Of a DNA stretch of 64,000 bases, positions 11,572-24,254 are shown piece by piece. The number at the start of each line of letters is the position of its first letter. Position 1 is the stretch's first letter. Under the pieces are notes generated by a model. That model was not told the DNA's origin, searched no databases, and was given only the letters and a program-made list of their open reading frames with translations. Source of the DNA: Tetrahymena thermophila SB210 (lineage: Eukaryota > Ciliophora > Oligohymenophorea > Hymenostomatida > Tetrahymenidae); NCBI RefSeq assembly GCF_000189635.1, contig NW_002476174.1:1-64000 (forward strand), read 5' to 3'. The position numbers and the translations under genes are program-made.

Positions 11572-14500
11572 TCAAATGTATACCAAATATTGTGAGGCCT
11601 GGGAATCGAGAAGTGATTTGTTCAAATTGTTAAAACTGCTATTGTGGAAACTATCATCGTTATGAGTAGGTTCGTTATAAGTGTAAGTATTTTAGATGGC
11701 TCTAACTAAGGATATAGCACCTTCTGTTCCTGGAGTATGCACCACAGTGACATTAGTTTTTTTTGTTAAAGAAACAGATCCTCTCGAAGTATCTGATTAA
11801 GGTGATGCAAAACGATTCAGATTCTAAGTAGAGGCAAGTTGGCTAGCTATCTTTTAAGATTAAGGAGAGTTGAATTAAGAAATTTTTTATTATGATTATT
11901 ATGATTCACCACTCTTAATTAAACCATTTACCTAATTTAATTAGCCTTATTTATTAAGTTTGTCAAGAGTATTTCTTTGTTATTTAGATTTCTCATCAGT
12001 GAATGAGCTATTCAAAAAATTATTGAAATTTGTTCCAGCTGTAATTGTGTCTTTAGGTGCACCAGAAAATGAGTTATTTAAGTTGCTGAAAGAATTATTC
12101 AATATATAGTTATTATTACCTGCAGCTACAGAAGTAGGGTTTGGTATTTTTGGATTATTTTATGAAAAAGAATTGTTATTAAGGAAAAATGATGAATCTT
12201 TGCTATTATTATTGGAATTACTGCGAATTACAGGAAGATGTGTTTCCTTTATCACCTATGGAGATGGCTGTATTTTTATTTTTTTCTTGTAACCGATAAA
12301 GCCTGCAGAAGAATTTAGCGTATTGTTTCCGAGCTTTGAAGCACTATCTTAGTTGTTGCTGCGCTTTGGATCTTCTTCGATGACATCACTCGTTATTGAT
12401 AAGCGTTTATTATATTTCTAATCTGAAGTTTCAATACTACTGGGATTACCAATTACAACTTATCTGCTACTTGGGACTAGGGCTGAAGTGGTGATCTTGT
12501 AGGAATTTAATTCTTGAGTTCTGGGCGAAATCAGAGCAGAAGCACCAGTAGTAAGTGGAATGTAAGCATCGACTCCAGTTAAAGAAGAAGTAGTGTAAGA
12601 ACCTTGGTTAATATTACCAATATTTATTGAAGGTTTTTAATTAGAAACATAAGTAGTAGGATTGCTTTTAAGGGCACCAGCAGTAAGTTAATCGCTTGCT
12701 GGAATGATATTTTGTTTTTAATAGAGGGCTTACTTATACTCGTTAGAGACTGCTCCTGATGATCTTACAGATGATTGTTTATCTTTTTCTCCTTAGTTGA
12801 ACGAATTGTTTGGTAATTTACTAAAAGAAGTGCTCATCAATATTGATGGTGTGTATGTTGGTAGTCCTGACAAAATTTAATCCTTATTAGTACCAGGAAC
12901 TGAAGATTTTAATGGATTACTTCCCAAAATCTTTTCATTACCAAAAGAAACAAACAAGGTTTAGTTGGCACTATTTTAATTAGTTTATGGCTGAGAGTTT
13001 TTGTTTTACTATGAAACTGGTAAGCCCAAAAATGCAGCTGTTCCTCCACTCGAGTTCAAGCTTACTGGATTAGTCCAAGATGAATAGGGTTAAATTGGAA
13101 TTCCGCTAACTGATGCAGTATATGTGTTTCCAGGGTAACTAATAGGCTCTCTTTTGATTGAGCTGATTGAAGAGCGGGTATCAAAATTAGCAGTTGGCTA
13201 AGGAGCAAAAGGTTCACTCAAAATACTGTCTACTATTTGCTCACTAACTGGATTCTATTAAGAATTTGCATTCTGTTTTTTATTATCGTTTTTGTTATCT
13301 AAACGATTGAGTAATCCTTCACCCTATACAGTATTTTATTAAATACTTTGGGTTAATGGCATATAAGAAGTAACAGAAGGAAGAGCACTAAATGTAACAC
13401 TAGATGGTAATTAGTATTAATTATTTTTCTCCAAAGGCTATTTATTAGCACTGTTATTATTAGTCAAAGCAGAAGGTTCTATTTTTTGGAAAATAGGATT
13501 GCTTGGAGTACTGCTTACTTAAGATTAGTATTGGTAGGATGTGTAGTCACTTACACCTTAAACCTTATTTTGCTATTAGTTCTAGCTACTAAAATCTCCA
13601 AAGCTTGATTTATTTTGGTTTTTAGAATTAGGGGAGACTATTGAATTTACCCCTTCAATGCTTTTAAATAGATCGCTTCTTATTTGGTTTTGAGTAGATT
13701 TTTCTAAGTTATTTAACAATAAACTACCTCTAAAATCATCTGATGTTGGTATGTAGCTACTATTCTTTTATTCTTGAGTAGTTTTTGTTTATATTGGTTA
13801 TACAGAATTTATTGGAGTAGGTAACGCAGATATTACTGATTCACTAGATTTAGATTAGTTCTATATTTGATTTACTCTATTTTATAAATCTAGATCAGTC
13901 TAAGCCTAATTCTTTATTTCTGTTGATGGAGTTTACTAAGTAACTTATGAGCCAGTGAACCTGTTAAGTCTATCTAGAGAATCTCCAAAGTTATTTTTAT
14001 CTTATTGTAAATATAAATCATAAATGATTTAGTATTTTATTAAATAACAAATTTTAATTTGGAAAAATAGAAAGATCTATGAAAAATACATATGAAATTT
14101 CCTATTTCTATTTTGTAATTTTCAGATGTAGTTTCACTAGATCGAAATTAAATAAGACGTCTACTAAATATGTAAAATTTTATATTTCCTTAAAACTTTT
14201 TTTATTAACTTTTAGTTCATGGAACTATTAAGTAACTGTGAAATTATCAATATGGAGGATTGATAAGCAATGAAAAAAAATAATATTTTAATTTTTTAAA
14301 GTAATTGAGTGTAATATTTAAAATTAAAAATTTTCATTTCTATGTGAATCATGTCCACAATTTAAATTTTGATTTATTAAATTCTTCCAAATTAATTAAT
14401 AAGTAATTAAAATAATAAAAATGGTAAATGTTTTTTAAATTAGTTCAAACATCCAATCAATAAAATTCTTATTTGAGAAATTTTCAAAATTTTTTTATTT

Positions 14501-17500
14501 TATTGTTTAACAAAATTATTTTTTTTTACAAAATTCAAAATAATATTGAAGAAATGGAATTGGAATTAGAAGAAGTTTTAATAAATTCAAATAATATTTA
14601 CTGTTGTTAGTGCCTATAGGTGAAGTGGAGGCAGATTGAGAAGCTGAACGCACTATTTTGTCAATTTGGTTAAATAAATCGATATTTTTTTACTGAGAGT
14701 AACTCTCAAGAATGTCTTTTTAGGGCTGAGATTCTTATTACAAATTAGTATTTGTTATAGGATATTATGTAGTGGTTGGTTAATGTGTCGATCTTTTCAC
14801 AGCCTCTGCACTTTCTGAGTTCTTAATTGAAATATCTTAATAAGGATTTACAATTTATCCTATCTTATCAACTTACTAGACAGATTAGGCTATTGATTGC
14901 TTTAAGCGAGCTTGGGATTCCCTAATCATAGTTTCGATATCTGAGCGATTTGTATTAATAGGTGAACTGCTTGCGCTTTGGTTTGTCTTGAAAAGAAGAT
15001 TAGAACTATCTTTATTTTCTAAAGTGCTGGGATTATTTAAGATTACTTATGTTGAAGGAGGAATATCAAGAGAAGATTAACGAGGTGATATGTAACCTCT
15101 TCTAGATTCTATTTCCTTAGTGAATACATCTACTTTTTTAAAATAATTATCTCTTTTTTCTTATTCTTCTATCTTTCTACGCTCTTCTTGTTCTTTTTGC
15201 TAGCGAGCTAACTCCATAGCAATTTTCTCTCTTTCCATTTAAGCAAGAAGTTCTTTTTACTTTTAGACTTCTTCTTTTTCTTTTTGTATTTGCTCTTGTT
15301 GGAAACGAAGCTGTTATTCAGCATCTCTTTTTTTTTATTCTTGTTCTAGTTCTAATAATAGTTTTTACTATTTTAAACGTTCTTCTTATTATTTTGCTGC
15401 TTGTTCAAGTTCAATTTGCTTTTATTTTTATTGTTCCTGAATTATTTTTTATTTTTCTATTTCGGTTTTTTCTCTAAGCATCTATTCTTGCTATTCTTTA
15501 AACTGCTATTCTAATTTAAGTTGTGTTTCTCGCTGTTACTATTCTAAAAATAGTTACTTTTACTTCAAGGCATTCTGTAACTCAATAACCTCTTTCTCCT
15601 TTTCATGCTGCTTTTGCTTTTCATATTCCTATTACTAGCGCTCTCTCTCTAATTGTTCTTTCTCTCTCTTAATTTACTCTTACTGCTCACGAAGTTTAAT
15701 TTCAATTTACTTCTATTATTCTAATTTTTCTAAATCAACTTAATTTTTTAATTAAACAGTTGCTGAATCTTCTAACTACTTCTTCAAAATCGTTTCCTAT
15801 AAAATACGCTCAGCTTCTAATCTCTTTTCTTCTTCTTCTTTTAATTTTTAACGGAGGCGCTCTTACTCTATAATCAGATCTTATTTTTAGAATTCAATTT
15901 ATTATTTTTAACGCTGAAGCTCTTCCTATTGTGCATTTATAGATTCTTGTCTCACTCTTGCTTATATTTCTTAATCTCTTTATATTTACTAGTCTTTTTC
16001 ATTCTCTATTTTACTCAATTACTCCTATAGATTTTTTTCAACATCCTTCAACTTTGCATCATCGAGATCTGACTTCTTCTTTAAACGGTCTTATTCTAAA
16101 ATGAGATCGAGCTTTTAACTCTCTAGTTATTACTTTTAGCGTTATAATTCTTCTTATTAGGCTAAGAAAGACTAATTTTATTAGCGAATCTATTATTCTA
16201 GTTCCTATTCCTTTGATTGTAAAATAGCAAGTCTTTACTATTCGTTAATGAAAGATTCTTCGTTTCTCTATTTTTGTAAAATCTCTAACTCTTCACGCTC
16301 ACGTTGAATTCTAAGCTATTCCTGCTACAAAGCATATTGTTACTCATTAATTTATTTCTACTATTCAAGTATGTCTTATTATTAAATAATATCTTGTTAA
16401 CGTTGTGAATTTTCTTTAAGTAATTTTTATGAATTTAATTCATCTAAGATTTCCTATTATTTTCTTTGATCTTCTGCATATTTTAACTACAGTTAATGCA
16501 TTTTTACTCTTTCTTCTTCACTCCTGCTTTGGTTATTCTTTATCTCTTCATTTAGCGAAGCAGACTATATCTTTAATTATTCCAATTTTTCTTCCTCCTT
16601 CTTTCTTAGCTCTTCTTCCATTTTTAATTACATATCTCTTACTTTTTTATTTTCTAACTCTTAAGCCTAAAGCCTGGCCTATTCTTATTAAAGCTAAGAC
16701 AGTTTTACCTATTCATCTTGCAATCTATCTAGAATTTCTTATTCTTTATCAAAGAGAGCTTTCTAGCGCTTTCTGTGCTCTTCATCTTCTAATTTTTTGC
16801 GTTGTAAATCATCTTCTATCTATTGGCGCACCATTTCTTGCATATCACGTAGTTACTTCAATCTCTCTTCTTCTTCTATGATTCTTTAGTTTTTTTATTT
16901 CTCAAGAGCCTCTATTTCCTTAAGCTAGCGAGTCTTTTCTTCTTCATGGCGTTTACGCTATTCTTCTCCTTATTAAATGATTAATGCTTGCTACTTTTAA
17001 AGCTTTTCTAAATACTCAGCCTATTATTTTTGTATTTCAAGTTGTTGCTTAATAAATTCTTCTTACTACTTTTTAAGTTCTTATATTTCTTTCTATTATT
17101 ATTAAGTTAAGAGTGTGTGATTTTGAGTTAAAGCTAATTGATTTTGCAGATGTTGCTGCTAGATTTCATACTCCTTTCTAGCCTTTTCAGCAGCTGCGGT
17201 AACATCTAATGCAGTTTTTGCAGCAGTAGCTGCTAATTCTTCTTCTTATTTTCTTCTTTGCAAAGAGGGAGTAATATCATCTCCTTAAAATGTGTAATGT
17301 TTAATATCTGTGTTCTTTTATTATTCAATATAAATAAAATCAATGATGAATTTTAGAAGAAAATACTTAAAAATATTTTAAGTACAATTAAAATATACAA
17401 AAAATGATGAAATAATGCAAAAAAATTATTCAAAATAAGAATTTAAATAGCAAATATGAGCTAAAGTCATGTTTTAATGGGTAAAATAAAGATCATGCAT

Positions 17501-20500
17501 GATCGATGTGAAAATTCAAATTTTTCAATAATTTATAAGTTTACATTAGATGCATTCAAAGGTGAAGTAACATTAGAGATGTTTTATTCTAGAATTATCT
17601 AAAGGTCATCAGCTACGTTCATCTGCTTCAAAGTTTTTATGTCTTATTCAAGCTATTCAAGTTGTTCAGGACTTAAGTCCTTTAGTATATTTTATCTTTG
17701 AACAATACTCTAATAAAACTCCATTGGTGTTATATTTTAGAATAATTCAGGATTTTTTTGCTTCCATTATTAATTAACGGCTTACACTATTCTATTTTGG
17801 GTCCTATCAGAATAAATTTTATTTTAATTTGCAGGTTGTTAACCTTACTGATTAGAATTTCCTCCTCCTATTATAGACTGTAATTATCCTAGTACTTGTT
17901 AGGGTAGTAATTACTGTGAAATAATCTGGCTATTAAATTTGCCAGGGCTGTTATTTTATAGGGCATTTTAATTTTATTTAGTTAAAGGAGAGTTAGATTA
18001 GCTTGACGGACGAGAACGAACGGGTGAAATAATTTTGGTTGTGACGATTGGCTGTATTGTTTTAGTAACAACAGTAGATTAAATTGCATTATCACTTAGC
18101 TTTTTCTAATAAATAGTAGTTTGTTAAGTTGGGGGGAGTATTTCTTTGACAACTTAAATAACTTAGCCAGCTGTAATTTGACTTGAATTCAAGGAATTAC
18201 TTTGGGGGCTGATTGATCTTTGTTGAATTTAATTTATTGGAGATTGACTATTTGGTGATGCAGCTACTGAATGGTTTTTTATGTTTTATTAAGATTAACC
18301 TTATTAATTTTATTAATTAATTTATGCTGCTTGAGTTTTTTGATTTTAGTTTTACTCATCTATTTTCTAAGATGCTAAAAATTCTTACTATCCTTATGCG
18401 CTAAGTCTCATTTATTCGTTTTATTATCTCTGATAAGATTGAATTTAGTTTAATCTTTGTTAATTTGTGTTGCCATCAAGCATTTAATTGAGTTTTTCTG
18501 CTTATAAAATAGAATCTTATATTTATTTCTCTTAAATATCATGCATTTCTGAATCTCTTTCTAGCTTTGATCTTACAACTCTATCTTCACGACCGGCTCT
18601 TTGATCATCGATTTGAATCTCCTCATTAATGTCACCAACTTGCACACTTTCTTCATTTATAAAGTTTTCTCCTCTCTCATTTTCACTTACTTTTGTTTGT
18701 TTATTGGTTTAATCTCCTTAGAATGCCAGATTTTGTTCAATCTTTTAGGCTATCTGGTTAGCCTCCTCCTCAGTATAATATTTATAACTTCTGCTGTTTT
18801 CTACTCTGCTATGATTGGTGCTTCTACCTCTGCCCTGACTATTTTCTTTGTTAATATAAATAAAGATATATTTTGTTTAAATTATGATATAACCTATAAT
18901 AACAATAATTTTAAAAAATTTTTTCTTAAATACCTCTTTCATAAACTAGACTGTCTTTTTTGAAAGGAGATTCAAAATTTTCGATAGGATTTTGAGGGGA
19001 TATATCTTAGTTTAAGGAATCATCTTTTAAGATGTGGTTTTCATCATTCGGAATATTAAAATTAGGGGCTATATTATACTTTATAAAAAATAATTAGATT
19101 TTATATATTTGAACAATTTTATTAAATTTTTAAAATGGTTGGATTATTTACTTTAAAGTTTGATGCTGCAGGAGTGGTAACTTCTCTTTGCTTGTTTTCT
19201 AAATGATTCAATTGATGAATCATTTACTGCTTTATCTACTTTATTGAGTCTAAAACATGTTCTGATTCTTCAAGATCTAGCTCCTCTTCTTATTAATATT
19301 ATATTTTAGGATTAGGTAGACTAGTTAGAATGGGGCTTTATTAGAAGTTTGGGGATTAGCTTGGTAGATGTTTAGGAGTAACTATAGATTATGGAGTACG
19401 AGGATGTGAAGTTTCTCTAGATGTGTCTTTTTTCCCTTACTTTGATTTTTTGCTTCTTTATGGTAAATCTTATTATGCTATTTGCTCATAGTTGGCTATT
19501 TCGTTTCGGATATTTTCTAATTCTAAAATTGAGTTGCTCTTTTTTGATTAATACATTTTTTGAATGTCTCTATTTTATGCTAGGTGTTATAAATCCTCTA
19601 ATTTTTTGCTTATTGGAGTGTCATTATCTTTTTCAATTTGGTTAAATCCTTGCTTATCAGAAATAATTTATTCATTTTTTTAAATTTGAATAGGCTTATT
19701 TTTTTAATTTTGAATAGTGATAAACTAATTGTGTGGTGTTGAATCTGCACCCTTTCTTGATTGCTCACCTACATGGCTATTTTAATTTGACTAGTCATCA
19801 ACATTTATTATATCTTTAATTTTTATATGCCCATATTCTTCATCTTAATCGTTATTTTTCTTATCATGAGCTCTCTCAATTTTACTCTCAACTTCTTCTT
19901 TTGACAATCTTTCTGCTTCCAAAAACTATTTATTTTCTTCTTCTTCCAAGCTCTCTCTTAAATCCTATTCATTTTTATACGATTTACCTCCAGAACTAAC
20001 TTGATCATCTCTAGAGCCAAAATAATCTCTATTTGTACTTTTTCTAAAAAGCAAAAAATTAATTTAGAATTTAAGTAAAATAAATAAAAAATATTTACTA
20101 GCTTTCAACAAATCTATTTGCAGGAGTACCAGAGTATGATCTCATTCTCTCTTCTTCCTTTATTATAGCAATCTATTTTCTACCAGATGTAGGAGGAGCT
20201 GTCTATTTTCTAACAACTCTATCACTGCTATATGAACTAAAGCTTGAGTCAGAATCGCTTTGCTCATTGTTTGTTCCTGATTTATCATCTTTTTGCTTAT
20301 TTTAGACTTATTTAGCTTATTTAGGAGCACTTGAAGACTTTTTGCCGAATATATTAGGTTTAATAATCCCTGTAAAATCACCCTAATTAGCAACTCCACT
20401 TCTATTATTGTCTTTGTAAACTCCTGAAGTGTCACTTTATCCTATGCCTGAAATTTTAGACACATTTCCAATTTCATGAATGTTTTACTGCTTGACAGAA

Positions 20501-23143
20501 GAAGCTTAGGATGATTTCTTAGAATTAAATACTGCCATTGATTTAGATTTTTAGTAGGGAAACTATTTTGGTTCATCAATCTCTTCACTACCTATAATTT
20601 ATGCTAAACTCTTTTATTATTTAAACTCTCTTTATTAAATCTACTATGATTTAGGGCTACTTTCAGTATTAAATACTTCATCAAAATTTATATTCTACCC
20701 TTAAGATTATGATATATTAATTTAACCTTCTTAATGCTAGCTCATTAACTTCACCATATTGTCATAGTCATGAATACTTTGTTAATCTATCTCCTTTTAT
20801 ATAAAAATATTTTGCAAAAATTCATAAAAATGCTAAACAAATTTTTTATCAATCGTTTTAGTTTAAACTATTTTTTGCTTAAAATAGCTTTAATCTTAAT
20901 AAGAATAAAATGAATTTCCTTATAATAACTAAAATTAATTTTGGAATTAAGGTTTCGAAAAAGTGGCTTTTATTCTAAATTTTACAATTAATTACTAAAA
21001 TACTTTTTTTATTTATTTTAAATAACTCTAAAATTTAATTTTAATTTTAAATAAATTATTAATTTTTTTTACTTATTTCTCGTTTTAAATTTTTGAGACA
21101 GATGACTATCTGGACCTTTGCTTGTTAGAGTTAGAGGAATTTTGTTTAGCTTTTTTTAAGTTGCTTTTTTTGGCTGAAGATTGATTTGACTATTATTACT
21201 GAGCACCTAATCTACCTTATCTTGGAGGGGGAGAAACTAAATTTTATTTTTTAGGAACTTCTTTCTTAGAATTTGACTTTTTATCTTGTTATTGCTATTA
21301 TGACTACTTTAAATCTTATCCCTATGATGATTAAGAGACGAATATTTTAGGGTTTTATTACTAAGCTTGCATAGTTTGTGATTTACCTATTGATTTGCTT
21401 GATTATCTATCTTTTTTGAGGTTTTAGTTATCTTATCTATTTGCTGAACTCACTAATGATGATGAAACAGAAGGAGTTTTCAAAGGAACTTACTAAGTTT
21501 TACCTTTTGATTAACTTCTTTTCTAAGGAGGTGATTGGTAGTCAGATGAAGTGAGATCTTTAGGCAAAACCTTTTTCATAGGTAATTACTCAGGTATTTT
21601 TTATTAAGATCCACCATTATTAGAAAGATTTGCTTGGTTAGTAATACTTAAATCTAAGTAAAAATTATGCTTTTCAGGACCTATTGGGATGTGATTGTAC
21701 ATAGGAGCAAAATAAACGTCTAAAGGAGTAATCTTGTCAATATATTTTTTAGCTTTTCTATGATTCTCAGATCTGAATTTTTCTGTTAAACAATTTAAAT
21801 AAAATTAAGTAAACTAAACACAATTTAATCTATTTACCTATTATTTCAATTGGAAAAGCTCCCTATCCTTTTTTAAGAATATTGACACATTTATTGTTTT
21901 CAAAGTTTCCATATATCCATGAGCAGCTTTATTTTTAAAAGAAAACACCAATACCATTGAATAATCCTTTCTATAAAAATCCATCAAAAACATCTCCATT
22001 ATGCAAATTCAATCTTCCTAATCCATCAAGACTGCCATCTTTATAGTATCCAACGTCGTATTTGCCATCAGAATATTTAAAGATACCTAAACTTGTTGGC
22101 ATGCTATTTTTAATTAATCCTAAATACTATCCTCCATCGTTAAAATTAATAGCTTCTATTTTAAGACCATCTTATTAGAATGTGTCGTCTTGGTGCTTAA
22201 CTGCTATATCTGAAGTTGAAGTTATGTAGTTAAATACATCTATTTTTAAAATATATTTTTATTTTTCATTCAAATTAGTAGCTTATTTTTTATTTATTGC
22301 TAATTAAAATTTGAAAAACTAGATATTTTTAGTCCTAGTTGTTGTAGCTGACTGCTACAAACTTATAAAAATAAATGCTATACTAATCTTAAAATTTATA
22401 AATATTGTATTCTAATATTTTTTGATAGATATGCATCTTGGCAGCTTATTTTATAATCTTAAAATCTTAAAATTATTATTTTACATGAAGGAGGTTGACC
22501 ATCGCCTTTTGAAATTATTTTTTTGAATTCGCCATTCTTATAATCAGAGAGAATCCATCTCTCTTCGTCACAAAAATATTTGTAACAATTGCCTTCTAAT
22601 TTACCATTTCTCCAGAAGCCTTCATAAATATCTCCATTTGAAAATTTGAAAAATGCAGCTCCATTTAGCTTATTTTTCATAAAGAATCCATGGATAAAAC
22701 CTCCAAATGGAAAGAAGAGAATACCTTCTCCATCTAACATATCATGCTTCCATTCTCCAAAATAAACTTCACCACTATCCCATGTGTATATACCTAAATT
22801 AGTTCTATCCTCATTAGGGTGTATCATACCTTAGTATATACCATTTCTATATTCAATGAGCTTGATTCTTTTTTCTAAATTCCCACTTTCTTATTCTTTC
22901 ATTTATAATTTAAAAACAATAAATCTAAACTGCAAAAATCCAATAAAGTATGCTAATATGAAGATATATAAACTGAAAAAAACTTATACTAGTGTGTTAC
23001 AAACCATTTTAATAATGCATAAAACAAAAAATATCTATACTTTTTCTAATTGTATTGGCTGATGAAATCGATGAAAGAGAAGGAGGTGATATATTTTAAA
23101 AAACTTTAACTTTAGAATCTCTGTCCATTCTAGTTTAACGCAT
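11572..23143 (-). CDS. Giant MORN-repeat and coiled-coil protein (about 3,311 residues)
   Basis: Ten exons fit in phase: 23041-23143, 22485-22895, 21838-22239, 21073-21782, 20099-20928, 19152-20043, 18934-19078, 17545-18845, 14602-17314 and 11572-14000. They sum to 3,312 codons with one TGA. Residues about 35-300 hold seven or eight MORN repeats (YFGEWKHDMLDGEGILFF, IYEGFWRNGKLEGN, YDVGYYKDGSLDGLGRL), which usually bind membranes or cytoskeleton. Residues about 300-1600 are Ser/Gln/Lys-rich linkers. Residues about 1610-2330 form a nearly continuous Glu/Lys/Gln coiled coil (RKQEEELAATAAKTALDV, then EALEKQKNQRIIEEEERLK). The last 800 residues are Ser/Asn/Thr-rich with repeated N-F/S-F-N-N patterns. 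A scaffold of the cortex or cilium is a reasonable inference, not shown. The first exon and the 22240-22484 intron are the least certain; a second ATG at 23128 is possible. Confidence 0.75.
14001..14601 (-). other. 601-nt intron of the giant MORN gene, open in frame
   Basis: The longest intron in the window. It has a GTAAATATT donor and a CAATAAG acceptor, and the flanking exons agree in phase (1/2). Reading straight through from the coiled-coil exon stays open for 194 codons to a TGA at 14018-14020, nearly the whole intron. Retention would swap the 800-residue tail for a different one of about 194 residues. That could be chance, since only TGA stops. Confidence 0.5.
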
Positions 23144-24254
23144 CTTCTTTTAAATCTAATGAACTATAAATGAATGTATTTTCGAAAAGTTTGAGCTTTT
23201 TGAAGTGCTTAAATTGCTATTTTAGGGGATGAAATAGAGCTAGAAAATATATTGGTCTGTAAATTCTATCTATATATACTTTATTTTAGAAGTTTACTTA
23301 TTTTTCTAAATATAAAAGTTATCTACAATAATAATAATTAATTAATATTTGTAATGCAATCAATTCATTCAAGACTTTTGAATTTATAATTAGTTATTTT
23401 TATTATTATTAATTCATAAATACAAACAAGAAAGCAAGCAATTAAGCAAATAAGCAAAAAAGCAAAATAATATGTGAATCATAATACATTCATAAATAGA
23501 TAGATATATTAGTTAATATTCAAAATTAATTTCAAAATTATTAATTGACTAATACAATTAATCTCTTAATCGATATTTTATTTACCTATTTATTTACTTC
23601 AATATCTTAAGTATACTTTTTAATTAGCTCTTTGAATTTTCTTAAGCTTGCTTTTTGTTAGCCAAATCAAAAGACTAATTTTCTCACTGACTTTTATTGT
23701 CAATTCAAGAAATTATGAACCATTATTTCAAATAAATTAAAGATATTTTTCAAAAATAAAAATTTATATTGATAAAATTCTCTTTTGAATATTTACTGAA
23801 TTTAATATATTTTCGCCTAAGAATTTTAAAAATATTTCAAACTATTTTTGTTCCAGATTCTAGAAAAGACCATTTTAGTTTATAAATACCTTACAATATT
23901 CTTTTTGTAATACAATAAATTTTTATTTTCTCAAAAATTTGTGCCAGTAAATATCGTTAATCAGCCAACTAACAAATTGCTTCATTTTTTGAATTATTTG
24001 TCAATAATATCTACTTCAGTTTAAAGAAAAAAATAATAAATAGGTAGATATTAAATTAAATTTGCTTTTAATTTAACAATTATGAACTACTTTTATAAAA
24101 TTCATACTTTATATAAAACAAAAATTGATTAATGACTAAAAATTTGTTTCCTAAATTACTAATTTAGCTAAAATTTAGCAAGATTTTGTTTAAACTAATA
24201 ATTTAGAAAATAGTTTACTCTGTGAGAAATTATTAAAATAAATTTTAGATTTTA
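23144..24254. other. Spacer with an AAGCAA-rich tract
   Basis: Non-coding as far as I can see. A short imperfect run of AAGCAA-like units lies at about 23427-23470. It separates the start of the giant MORN gene from the 3' end of the next minus-strand gene. No gene recognised on either strand. Confidence 0.5.

Noticed and set aside
16429-16881. Plus-strand hydrophobic ORF of 150 codons resembling a membrane protein
   Set aside because: It is the exact antisense of the Glu/Lys/Gln-rich coiled coil of the giant MORN gene; GAA/AAG/CAA on one strand reads as Phe/Leu on the other.
18601-18963. Plus-strand ORF of 120 codons with hydrophobic segments
   Set aside because: Antisense to two exons of the giant gene and spans their intron; no family features.
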